Source: Taklimakanibacter deserti
GTDB taxonomy: Bacteria; Pseudomonadota; Alphaproteobacteria; Rhizobiales; Aestuariivirgaceae
NCBI GenBank assembly: GCA_003574785.1
Contig: QORU01000010.1
Coordinates: 1-64,000, forward strand
Direction: 5' to 3'
DNA: 64,000 bases
A model generated the notes under the pieces. It had not been told where the DNA came from, searched no databases, and was given only the letters and a program-made list of their open reading frames with translations. Shown in pieces: positions 9,360 to 16,847 of this stretch. Position 1 is the first letter of the stretch; the number at the start of each line of letters is the position of its first letter. A program made the position numbers and the translations under genes.

Positions 9360-11297
9360 TCACCAGCCCGAGCCACCGCCACCGCCACCGCCACCACCGG
9401 ACGAGCCGCCGCCACCGCCGCCGGAAAAGCCACCGCCACTCGAGAAGCCGCCGGAACCCGAGCTGGTGCCGGGCGGCACCGAGGCGGCTGAGGTTGTTGT
9501 CGCAAGGCTCGAGCCCAGGCTGGTGGTGAAGCCCCCCATATTGCCGGTGTTCCAGCTGTTGCCGGTATACCAGACGGGCGCGGCGGCGACCCCTGCTGCC
9601 GCGGCAGCGGCCAGCACGGCGGCGAATTTCGTGTTCCATTCATTCTCGCAATCGAGCGCCAAGGCATAAGGCAAATAGCGCTCGAACAGTTCCGGCGTCT
9701 TCTCCGGCGGATGCAGCACCTTGAGGCGCTCCTCCTCCGCCGTCGTCATGTACATGCGGAAGCCCTCGATCTGATCGAGGAGTTGGCGCCCCGAAACCGT
9801 GGGCGCGCGCAGCAATCGATGGAAGACGAAGCCCATGATGACAAGAAGAATTGCGCCGCCGGCAAAGGCGTAAAGGCCCGGCGAAGTGGCGCTGAAGAAG
9901 ATCGCTACTGGAGCAAAACCGCCAACGACAAAGAACGGCAAGAGGAAGCCCAAGGAAAATACCGATCTGATCTTGGCCAGCACACCACGCGCGGCGATGA
10001 GTCCCTTGACTAGGCTCCAGCTCAAGACCAGGAGAACACCCCACCAAACGCCGTTCCAGATGGAGAGGAAGAGACCGATCGCTGCATCCTCCGTCGGCAA
10101 GAGCAACGCGCCCAGCGCCAAGGCCAGGACGGAAATCGCAACCCCGCCCCAGAACCATTTGAGATTGCGGACAAAGGCGACACCCTCATACTCCTTCTCC
10201 AGCCTGTCCTCGAGCGCGCTCTTCATCGCGCTGACCTTCGCGTGATTGGCCTGCTGGAGTAGCGTCATGCCCGCCGGCATCGCCCGGTAGAGCGCGGCCT
10301 CGGCCCGGGTCAAAGGCTGGCTCTCATCCTCCTTGCGCTCGATCGAGAAATTCTTGCCGTTTTCGACGATCCGGGCGCGTCCTTTGACCGCGAGGCCCAC
10401 CAGCGAGGCGGCAAAGCCCTTCTCGTCGAATTTCTGCTTCCATACATAGCGCATGCCGCCGGGACCCAGCCCCGTCGGCGGTGTAAAAAGCGGGATGATG
10501 GTTCCCTCGGGCGGATCGCGCCCGACACGGAACCAGGCGAAGAGATAATAGAGGAACGAGAGGAGGACGCCGGCGAGGATGGCGAAAAGGCCGAGATTGT
10601 CCTTGACCGCGTCCGTGGCCTTGTCGATCTCCGTAGGAGGGCTCACGAAGCCTTTCGGCCAGCCGACGGCGACGGTGAAGCCTTCATTCGGCGCAAGGGT
10701 GCGCGTGGTGTGCGCCTGGTAGCGATCACCCGTCGATTGGGTGACCTCGGCATCATGGCCGCTCTCGCCTTGCCGGCCCGTATATTCGGCATGCTGCTTG
10801 ATCGTGGCGCCGGGCGGCAATTGGATGATCGCTTCGGCCCTTTCGATCGGGAAAGTCCAGGAATTGCCCGTCACATTCCAGTAGAGCTCGTCAAAGCCCT
10901 CGAAATAGCCGAGCTGGCGCGTCGTCTTGTAGGTGATCTCATAGACATGCGGGCCGTTGTCGAGAAAGACATCGGCGCTGCCGATGCGAATGCGCTCGCC
11001 ATTGCTGATCGACATGACCGTGTAAGGCTCATCGCGCCCGTCGCGCTTCACGCCCAGGACCTCGAAGCCCACGACAAAGCTGAGGCCGTTGCGATCCTTG
11101 TATCTGGTGGGGAAGTCGCGCTGGATGCCGCGCTTGATCTCGTTGCCTTCCGAGACGACGGCGATCGTCTCTTTCACGGTCAGGGCCGAATCGGCGCCGA
11201 TCGCGACCTCGCTCACGAAGGAGGTGATGCGCTCGGCGGCAGCCGCTTCACCCGCAGCCGCGAGCAGCAGCGCTACGACAAACAGCAGTGCGCGCAT
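9360..11297 (-). CDS. DUF2207 family membrane protein with glycine-rich tail
   Basis: 645 residues. Signal peptide at 1-21, an extracytoplasmic DUF2207 domain (ITSFVSEVAIGADSALTVKE onward), a membrane segment near 225-245, further segments around 385-510, and a C-terminal tail made almost only of Gly and Ser ending in GSGW. DUF2207 proteins are commonly next to LemA, as here (3 bases apart). Such tails occur in TPM/DUF2207-type envelope proteins. Function is unknown; an envelope-stress or quality-control role has been suggested for relatives. Confidence 0.85.
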   Translation of the reverse strand: MRALLFVVALLLAAAGEAAAAERITSFVSEVAIGADSALTVKETIAVVSEGNEIKRGIQRDFPTRYKDRNGLSFVVGFEVLGVKRDGRDEPYTVMSISNGERIRIGSADVFLDNGPHVYEITYKTTRQLGYFEGFDELYWNVTGNSWTFPIERAEAIIQLPPGATIKQHAEYTGRQGESGHDAEVTQSTGDRYQAHTTRTLAPNEGFTVAVGWPKGFVSPPTEIDKATDAVKDNLGLFAILAGVLLSFLYYLFAWFRVGRDPPEGTIIPLFTPPTGLGPGGMRYVWKQKFDEKGFAASLVGLAVKGRARIVENGKNFSIERKEDESQPLTRAEAALYRAMPAGMTLLQQANHAKVSAMKSALEDRLEKEYEGVAFVRNLKWFWGGVAISVLALALGALLLPTEDAAIGLFLSIWNGVWWGVLLVLSWSLVKGLIAARGVLAKIRSVFSLGFLLPFFVVGGFAPVAIFFSATSPGLYAFAGGAILLVIMGFVFHRLLRAPTVSGRQLLDQIEGFRMYMTTAEEERLKVLHPPEKTPELFERYLPYALALDCENEWNTKFAAVLAAAAAAGVAAAPVWYTGNSWNTGNMGGFTTSLGSSLATTTSAASVPPGTSSGSGGFSSGGGFSGGGGGGSSGGGGGGGGGSGW

Positions 11298-11300
11298 GGC

Positions 11301-11867
11301 CTATGATGCCTTGTTGAATTCCACCTTGGGCACCTGGCGGGCGGCCTGGTCGCCGATCTCGAAGAACTCGGCCTTGGTAAACTGGAAGAAGCCCGAAATG
11401 AAATTGGTCGGGAAGGATTCGATCATGGTGTTGAAGTTGCGCACCGCGCCATTGTAGTAGCGGCGCGAGAGCTGGATCTCGTCCTCGATGCCTGAGAGCT
11501 TGTCCTGGAGATCGCGGAAATTCGCATCCGCCTTGAGCTCGGGATAGGCCTCGGCAATGGCGAAGAGCCGGCCCAGCATGCCGGTCATCGCCTGGCTCAC
11601 TTGCGATTGCTCGCTGACCGAGCCGCCGGAGATGCTCTTGGCGCGCAACTCGGCGATGTCGCGGAACAATTTGTCCTCATGCGCGGCATAGCCTTTGACC
11701 GTCTCGACCAGATTGGGGATGAGATCGGCTCTGCGGCGCAATTGCACATCGATGCCGCTCCAGCCTTCGGCGACCAGGTTCTTGTTCTTGACCAGAGCAT
11801 TATAGGCATAGACCAGGTAGCCGCCGATGACGACGATGGCAACCAGCAGTATGACGCCCAGCGACAT
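11301..11867 (-). CDS. LemA family protein
   Basis: 188 residues with one N-terminal membrane segment (LGVILLVAIVVIGGYLVYAY) followed by a mostly helical domain with the family's NKNLVAEGWSGIDVQLRRRADLIPNLVETVKGYAAHE block. The bulk faces the periplasm or surface. It is the first gene of a two-gene unit with the DUF2207 protein. Molecular function is not established for the family. Confidence 0.92.
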   Translation of the reverse strand: MSLGVILLVAIVVIGGYLVYAYNALVKNKNLVAEGWSGIDVQLRRRADLIPNLVETVKGYAAHEDKLFRDIAELRAKSISGGSVSEQSQVSQAMTGMLGRLFAIAEAYPELKADANFRDLQDKLSGIEDEIQLSRRYYNGAVRNFNTMIESFPTNFISGFFQFTKAEFFEIGDQAARQVPKVEFNKAS

Positions 11868-11935
11868 TGATTCCTCCCCTGCTGTGACGGTCGGGGAGTA
11901 TCGGCGGGGCTGGCCGAGCGATCAAGGCAAATAAA

Positions 11936-11961
11936 ATGGCGGCCCGAGAGCGGGCCGCCAT
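11936..11961 (-). terminator. Rho-independent terminator of the first APC permease gene
   Basis: ATGGCGGCCCG and CGGGCCGCCAT form a perfect 11-bp stem with a 4-base loop. On the minus strand it is followed by TTTTATTT. It lies 24 bases after the stop of the permease gene at 11986. Confidence 0.85.
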
Positions 11962-11985
11962 CACATTTCGAGAGATCGACGCCGA

Positions 11986-13803
11986 TCAGAACGGCAGGAC
12001 GAAGATCCAATTGGCGATGAGGACCACGATCAGGCCCGCCGCCAGTGTGAGATAAGGCAGCATGCCCGCCTTGCGCTCTCCCATGTCGCCTTCCTTCAGT
12101 CCGAGATCGGCCAACGCCGCGGCCGGGAAGCGGCCGCCATCCTGCGCATAGTGGCGATAGGCGAAGACCGGCAGGATCAGCGCCGCGAAGATGAGGCCGA
12201 CCCACAGCGCGTTGGCATAGCCCCACACTTTTGCACCGGCGCCCAGGAATATCGCATTCACGAAAGCGAGCACGGTGTTGAGGCCGATGAGCCAGGTCGG
12301 TGCTTTCCAGGGCCTTGCGATGTGACCCGAATCCACACGATGGATCCAGCCGGCATTGAGGTTGAGGAAGTTGAAGATGATGTAGCCGACATTCGACACG
12401 GCGAGCACGAAGAAGTAACCCGCAATGTCGGACGCGATGGCAAGAAGGATCAGGTTGAAGCCGAAATCCGTCCACATCGCGCGCGTCGGCGCACCGTGAC
12501 TGTTGACGTGGGTCAGATAGCGCGGCAGCCAGCCGTCCTTCGAACCCTGATAGAGGGTGCGCGAGGATCCCGCCATCGCCGTCATGATGGCGAGGAACAA
12601 GGCCAGGATCATCAAGATCACCAGGATCTGGGTGACGACCTTGCCGCCGCCGACCATCGCGGCGAGCGCCTCACCGATGCCGGTGCCATCGACAATGCCG
12701 GGCGCCAGCATGCCCGAATGTCCGAGGACACCCTGGAAGGTGAAGGGAATGAGGAAGAAGAACAGGATGCAGAGCAGGCCCGAATAGAAGATGGCCTTGA
12801 ACGTGTCCGTCTTCGGATTCTTCAGCTCGCGCGTGTAGCAGACCGCCGTCTCGAAGCCATAGGTCGACCAGGCGGCGATATAGAGGCCGCCCAGGAACAG
12901 CGTCCAGCCGCCGAGCGTCCAGGCGCCATCGACGCCGGAATAAGCGGCGGTCGGCGGCACCATGCCCGTCACGTTCATCGAGTCGATCTTGCCCATGAGG
13001 ATCGGCAGCACGCCGATGACCACCAGCGGCACGAGCACGATGATGGCGAGCCATTTCTGCGCTCCGGCCGTCGAAGCAATGCCTCTGTGCTGGATGGCGA
13101 AGATGATCAGCATCAAGATCGCGCCGATGAAGAAGGTGGCATTGAGATGAGCCTGGGCCAGGAAGGGTATCGGGAAGGAGACCAGCGACCAGGTGCGGAT
13201 GGCGGGCGTCAGTGCTGCGACCGCATCCTGCGTCAGGAGTGCGGTCATCGCATCCTGCGCCGTCTTGCCGGCATTGGCGGTGAGCCATTCGGCCACGCGT
13301 GGCGATTCAGCGGTGAGCGTCGCGGCATTCGCCGTCACCCAATCGAGCACGGCCTGCGAATCGCCCGCCGGGATCGGGAAGAGCGCGTTCAATATGTAGC
13401 CCGCGGCGATGGCGCAGCCGAGCGAGAGCACCGGCGACCAGGCGAACCAGTTGCACCACACCGAGAGCGGCGCGATGAATTTCGAATAGCGCAGCCAGGC
13501 GGTGGCGCCATAGACCGAGGCGCCGCCCGATTTGTTGCCGAACATGCCGGCGATCTCGGCATAGGTGAAGGACTGCAGGAAGCCCATGATCATGGAAATG
13601 ATCCAGACCAGGAAAGCGAGCTTGCCGGTGGTGCCCGCAATGCCGCCGATCGAGAACAGCACCAGCGGCGGAACACCCGCCGCCACCCAGAAGGCACCGC
13701 GCCAATCGATGGCCCGGTGCAGCTCGCCGGTCTCGGTCGTCACCAGACCCGGCGAGATCGTCGTCGCGCTGGAGGCCATGCCAGCGCCCTGTTTTGTCGT
13801 CAT
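11986..13803 (-). CDS. APC superfamily permease (tandem copy 1)
   Basis: 605 residues with about twelve membrane segments and the opening typical of APC permeases (SIGGIAGTTGKLAFLVWIIS, then TYAEIAGMFGNKSGGASVYGA). A hydrophilic, Ala/Thr-rich insert of about 60 residues sits between early segments (around 150-215), longer than in most relatives. The start at 13803 (MTTKQGAG) has GGAG ten bases upstream; upstream in-frame ATGs exist. A close paralogue lies just upstream. Substrate unknown; position beside tmm/tdm genes and the shared CCAATT array suggest an amine or amino-acid derivative of methylamine metabolism (inference). Confidence 0.85.
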   Translation of the reverse strand: MTTKQGAGMASSATTISPGLVTTETGELHRAIDWRGAFWVAAGVPPLVLFSIGGIAGTTGKLAFLVWIISMIMGFLQSFTYAEIAGMFGNKSGGASVYGATAWLRYSKFIAPLSVWCNWFAWSPVLSLGCAIAAGYILNALFPIPAGDSQAVLDWVTANAATLTAESPRVAEWLTANAGKTAQDAMTALLTQDAVAALTPAIRTWSLVSFPIPFLAQAHLNATFFIGAILMLIIFAIQHRGIASTAGAQKWLAIIVLVPLVVIGVLPILMGKIDSMNVTGMVPPTAAYSGVDGAWTLGGWTLFLGGLYIAAWSTYGFETAVCYTRELKNPKTDTFKAIFYSGLLCILFFFLIPFTFQGVLGHSGMLAPGIVDGTGIGEALAAMVGGGKVVTQILVILMILALFLAIMTAMAGSSRTLYQGSKDGWLPRYLTHVNSHGAPTRAMWTDFGFNLILLAIASDIAGYFFVLAVSNVGYIIFNFLNLNAGWIHRVDSGHIARPWKAPTWLIGLNTVLAFVNAIFLGAGAKVWGYANALWVGLIFAALILPVFAYRHYAQDGGRFPAAALADLGLKEGDMGERKAGMLPYLTLAAGLIVVLIANWIFVLPF

Positions 13804-13929
13804 GAGCGACATCTCCATATGTTGAAGTGACACGTGCCGCCCAGCGCCGAGGGCGCCCCATCAGGACGGCTGTGACCAGGACAATGGGAGACGGGCCGGT
13901 AGAGCGCCCAAGCGCCTTCCTTCCCTGAT

Positions 13930-13985
13930 GAACACGCTAATCCGGATCTCTGTCCGGTTTTCAGCATGAGCGTTTCCCCACTATG
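13930..13985 (-). promoter_or_regulatory. Conserved 5' leader block, copy 1
   Basis: This non-coding 56-base block matches 16089-16144, upstream of the second permease, at about 50 positions. In transcript sense it contains a CCGG...CCGG hairpin and GTGGGGAAACG. Both copies lie well upstream of their start codons (about 127 bases here), so the unit is a duplicated leader or operator. Function unknown. Confidence 0.5.
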
Positions 13986-14058
13986 CGTCATTGCACGCGA
14001 GCCGCTTTAGCGGCTCAGGGGATGGTAAAATGGTATGCTTTTGGTTGCAAGCGGTAAT

Positions 14059-14085
14059 AATTGGGTCAAATTGGACAGCGATTGG
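14059..14085 (-). promoter_or_regulatory. Phased CCAATT repeat array, APC permease 1
   Basis: On the plus strand AATTGG occurs at 14059-14064 and 14069-14074 and GATTGG at 14080-14085, so on the minus strand there are three CCAATT/C units spaced 11 and 10 bases. Similar arrays precede tdm, tmm and the gntR/FAD-oxidoreductase pair. Likely a transcription-factor site array. The equivalent place before copy 2 (16206-16221) keeps only GATTGG plus a degenerate unit. Confidence 0.6.
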
Positions 14086-14108
14086 CCCAAGTAAGGCTTA
14101 GTTTTGGG

Positions 14109-14135
14109 CCCCATCCGGAAGGGATCCGGATGGGG
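14109..14135 (-). terminator. Terminator hairpin of the second APC permease gene
   Basis: CCCCATCCGG and CCGGATGGGG form a perfect 10-bp stem with a 7-base loop, 15 bases after the stop of the permease gene at 14151. The following minus-strand run is CCCAAAAC rather than a pure T tract, so it may work as a processing or Rho-assisted site. Confidence 0.6.
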
Positions 14136-14150
14136 AGCTGTACCAGTCAT

Positions 14151-15965
14151 CTAGCCCGGCAGGACGAAGACCCAGTTGGCGATGAGGACCACGAGCAAGC
14201 CCGCCGCCAAAGTGAGGTAAGGCCACATGCTCGCCTTGCGCTCACCGAGATCGCCCTCCTTGAGGCCGAGATCAGCCAGGGCACCCGCCGGGAACTTGCC
14301 GCCATCCTGGACATAGTGGCGATAGGCAAAGACCGGGATGATCAGGGCCGCCAGCACGAAGCCGACCCAGAGGGCGGTCGAATAGCCCCAGACCTTGGCC
14401 CCTGCCCCCAGGAACAGCGCGTTCACGAAGGCCAGCACCGTGTTGAGCCCGATGAGCCATGTCGGCGCCTTCCACGGCCGCGCCACATGGCCCGAATCGA
14501 TGCGATGGATCCAGCCGGCATTGAGATTGAGGAAGTTGAAGATCATGTAGCCGACATTGGAGAGCGCCAGCACCCAGAAATATCCAACGAGGTCGGATGC
14601 GATGGCGAGCAGGAACAGGTTGAGCCCGAAATCGGTCCACATCGCCCGCGTCGGCGCGCCATGCGAGTTGACATGGCTCAGATAGCGCGGCAGCCAGCCG
14701 TCCTTCGACCCCTGATAGAGGGTTCGCGAAGACCCGGCCATCGCCGTCATGATGGCGAGGAACAGCGCCAGGATCATCAGGATCACCAGGATCTGCGTCA
14801 CCACCTTGCCGCCATGCACCATGCCGGCGAGCGCCTCGCCGATGCCGGTGCCATCGACGATGCCGGGCGCCAGCATGCCCGAATGGCCGAGGACTCCCTG
14901 GAAGGTGAAGGGAATGACGAAATAGAAGAACATGCAGAGCAGGCCCGAATAGAAGATCGCCCGGAACGTGTCGGTCCTCGGGTTCTTCAGTTCGCGGGTG
15001 TAGCAGATCGAGGTCTCGAAGGCGTAAGTCGACCAGGCGGCAATGAACAGGCCGCCGAAGAACAGCGTCCAGCCGCCGATGTTCCACGCGCCATCGACGC
15101 CGGAATAGGCCGCCGTCGGCGGCACCAGCGCCGTCACATTGGCCGCATCGATATTGCCCATGAAGATCGGCAGCAGGCCGATGATGGCGAGCGGCACGAG
15201 CACGATGATGGCGAGCCATTTCTGGGCGCTCGCGGTCGAGGCGATGCCGCGATGCTGGATGGCGAAGATGATCAGCATCAAGATCGCGCCGATGAAGAAG
15301 GTCGCGTTGACATTGGCCTGCGCCAGGCCCGGTATCGGGAAGGAGAAGAGCGTCCAGGTGCGGATCGTAGGCGTCAGCGCCGCGACCGCATCCTGCGTCA
15401 GGAGTGCCGTCATCGCATCCTGCGCCGTCTTGCCGGCATTGGCGGTGAGCCATTCGGCAACGCGCGGCGATTCAGCGGTGAGCGTTGCGGCATTTGCCGT
15501 CACCCAGTCGAGAACGGCCTGCGAGTCCGAGGCCGGTATGGGCCACAGCGCATTGAGGATGTAACCCGCGGCGATGGCGCAGCCGAGCGAGAGCACCGGT
15601 GTCCAGGCGATCCAGTTGCACCACACTGAAAGCGGCGCGATGAATTTCGAATAGCGCAGCCAGGCGGTGGCGCCATAGACCGAGGCGCCGCCCGATTTGT
15701 TGCCGAACATGCCGGCGATCTCGGCATAGGTGAAGGACTGCAGGAAGCCCATGATCATGGAAATGATCCAGACCAGGAAAGCGAGCTTGCCGGTGGTGCC
15801 CGCAATGCCGCCGATCGAGAACAGCACCAGCGGCGGAACGCCGGCCGCCACCCAGAAGGCACCGCGCCAGTCAATGGCCCGGTGCAGCTCGCCGGCCTCG
15901 GTCGTGACCAGACCCGGCGAGATCGTCGTGCTGGCAGCCCCGCCAGCGCCCGGCTTCGTCGTCAT
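14151..15965 (-). CDS. APC superfamily permease (tandem copy 2)
   Basis: 604 residues, nearly co-linear with the permease at 11986-13803 and very similar along its whole length, including the unusual Ala/Thr-rich insert. Start at 15965 (MTTKPGAG) with AAGGAG nine bases upstream. A 209-base stretch (15631-15839) is identical to 13466-13674 although the flanking sequence differs, pointing to gene conversion. Divergence is greatest in the middle and C-terminal half (for example NVTGMVPP versus NVTALVPP). The two copies may differ in regulation or substrate preference. Confidence 0.85.
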   Translation of the reverse strand: MTTKPGAGGAASTTISPGLVTTEAGELHRAIDWRGAFWVAAGVPPLVLFSIGGIAGTTGKLAFLVWIISMIMGFLQSFTYAEIAGMFGNKSGGASVYGATAWLRYSKFIAPLSVWCNWIAWTPVLSLGCAIAAGYILNALWPIPASDSQAVLDWVTANAATLTAESPRVAEWLTANAGKTAQDAMTALLTQDAVAALTPTIRTWTLFSFPIPGLAQANVNATFFIGAILMLIIFAIQHRGIASTASAQKWLAIIVLVPLAIIGLLPIFMGNIDAANVTALVPPTAAYSGVDGAWNIGGWTLFFGGLFIAAWSTYAFETSICYTRELKNPRTDTFRAIFYSGLLCMFFYFVIPFTFQGVLGHSGMLAPGIVDGTGIGEALAGMVHGGKVVTQILVILMILALFLAIMTAMAGSSRTLYQGSKDGWLPRYLSHVNSHGAPTRAMWTDFGLNLFLLAIASDLVGYFWVLALSNVGYMIFNFLNLNAGWIHRIDSGHVARPWKAPTWLIGLNTVLAFVNALFLGAGAKVWGYSTALWVGFVLAALIIPVFAYRHYVQDGGKFPAGALADLGLKEGDLGERKASMWPYLTLAAGLLVVLIANWVFVLPG

Positions 15966-16088
15966 GAGCGACTTCTCCTTATGTTGAAGCGACAGCCGCC
16001 GTGGGGCGCCTGAAGCACCCCGGCGGAACGACTGAGCTGAAGACAAAGGGAGAGAGGCCGGCGAAACGCCTGGCTCTTTTTCCTGTGC

Positions 16089-16144
16089 GAACACGCCAAT
16101 CCGGATCTTTGCCCGGCTTTCAGCATGACCGTTTCCCCACCATG
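16089..16144 (-). promoter_or_regulatory. Conserved 5' leader block, copy 2
   Basis: Partner of the block at 13930-13985, about 124 bases upstream of the second permease's start codon, with roughly six substitutions. The CCGG/CCGG hairpin arms are kept in both copies while bases between them differ. Confidence 0.5.
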
Positions 16145-16213
16145 AAACCGCTTTTCACGGATTCGTGGATGCTAAAAGGGTCCGCTTTTGGGTACAAGCG
16201 GTAATGATTGGGC

Positions 16214-16699
16214 CTATTCGGTCATCAACCGATAATCGCCGTGCCAGAAGACCAAGGGCCGTCCTGTGGGGTCATGGTCGAAATTGAGCACCTCGCCGAC
16301 AAAGATGACATGGTCGCCGCCCTGGTAAGTGTAGGCCATCTTGCATTCGAACACGGCGAGCGCATTGGGCAGGACCGGGCAGCCGGTGTCCCAGGTCTCG
16401 TAATCGAGCCCGACCCATTTATCATCGAGCGAGCGCGAGAAGCGGCGTGAAAGCTCCTCCTGGCCCTCGCGCAGGACGTTCACCGTGAAATGATCGGCCG
16501 AGAGGTAGGACTTGAAGCTATAGGCCCGCTTGCCGAAGCTCCACAGGACGAGCGGCGGATCGAGCGACACGGCGCTGAAGGAATTGACCGTGTTGCCGAT
16601 GGGCTCGCCCCTGGGCCCGCGCGTCGTGACGATGGTCACGCCCGTGGCAAAGGCCCCCAAAGCGGTACGAAAGGCGCGGGCATCGATCGGCGCGTTCAT
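16214..16699 (-). CDS. Flavin reductase family protein (FMN-binding)
   Basis: 161 residues with the family opening FRTALGAFATGVTIVTTRGP, GNTVNSFSAVSLDPPLVLWS and the C-terminal GDHVIFVGEVLNFD motif. Such proteins reduce FMN or FAD with NAD(P)H for a partner monooxygenase. Divergent from tdm with a CCAATT array between them. Tmm itself uses bound FAD and NADPH and does not need it, so the partner may be another amine oxygenase outside the window (inference). Confidence 0.88.
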   Translation of the reverse strand: MNAPIDARAFRTALGAFATGVTIVTTRGPRGEPIGNTVNSFSAVSLDPPLVLWSFGKRAYSFKSYLSADHFTVNVLREGQEELSRRFSRSLDDKWVGLDYETWDTGCPVLPNALAVFECKMAYTYQGGDHVIFVGEVLNFDHDPTGRPLVFWHGDYRLMTE

Positions 16700-16787
16700 C
16701 CAGACAAGTCTCCGTCAAGCTCCGCGCGTTCTAGCGCGTCTCGGCAAAGGAATAATGAGTCATTTTGAGCCGGACGCCATTGTCAAA

Positions 16788-16814
16788 CCAATTTCGCCCA
16801 ATTTCATACCATTG
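16788..16814 (+). promoter_or_regulatory. Phased CCAATT repeat array, tdm / flavin reductase
   Basis: CCAATT at 16788-16793 and 16798-16803, then a degenerate CCATTG at 16809-16814: spacings 10 and 11. It lies in the divergent region between the flavin reductase start (16699) and the tdm start (16848), close to tdm. Confidence 0.6.
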
Positions 16815-16847
16815 CTTTCCTGACTTCTTCGCGTTAGCCTCCGCTCC

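Larger units (their letters stand above)
13804..14150. other. Intergenic region between the tandem permease genes
   Basis: About 350 bases without a gene. It holds the leader of copy 1 (13930-13985), a small GAGCCGCT/AGCGGCTC hairpin at 13999-14016, the CCAATT-type repeat array (14059-14085) and the terminator of copy 2 (14109-14135). Confidence 0.8.

Noticed and set aside
9360..9430. Short tandem CCACCG-like repeat
   Set aside because: It encodes the Gly-rich tail of the DUF2207 protein, so codon use explains it.
12006..12013. CCAATTGG in the first permease gene
   Set aside because: It is inside coding sequence, single, and not phased with another unit.
12151..15629. Long plus-strand frames opposite both APC permeases
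   Set aside because: They are charged, repetitive shadows of membrane-protein codons; similarity between them only reflects the tandem duplication.
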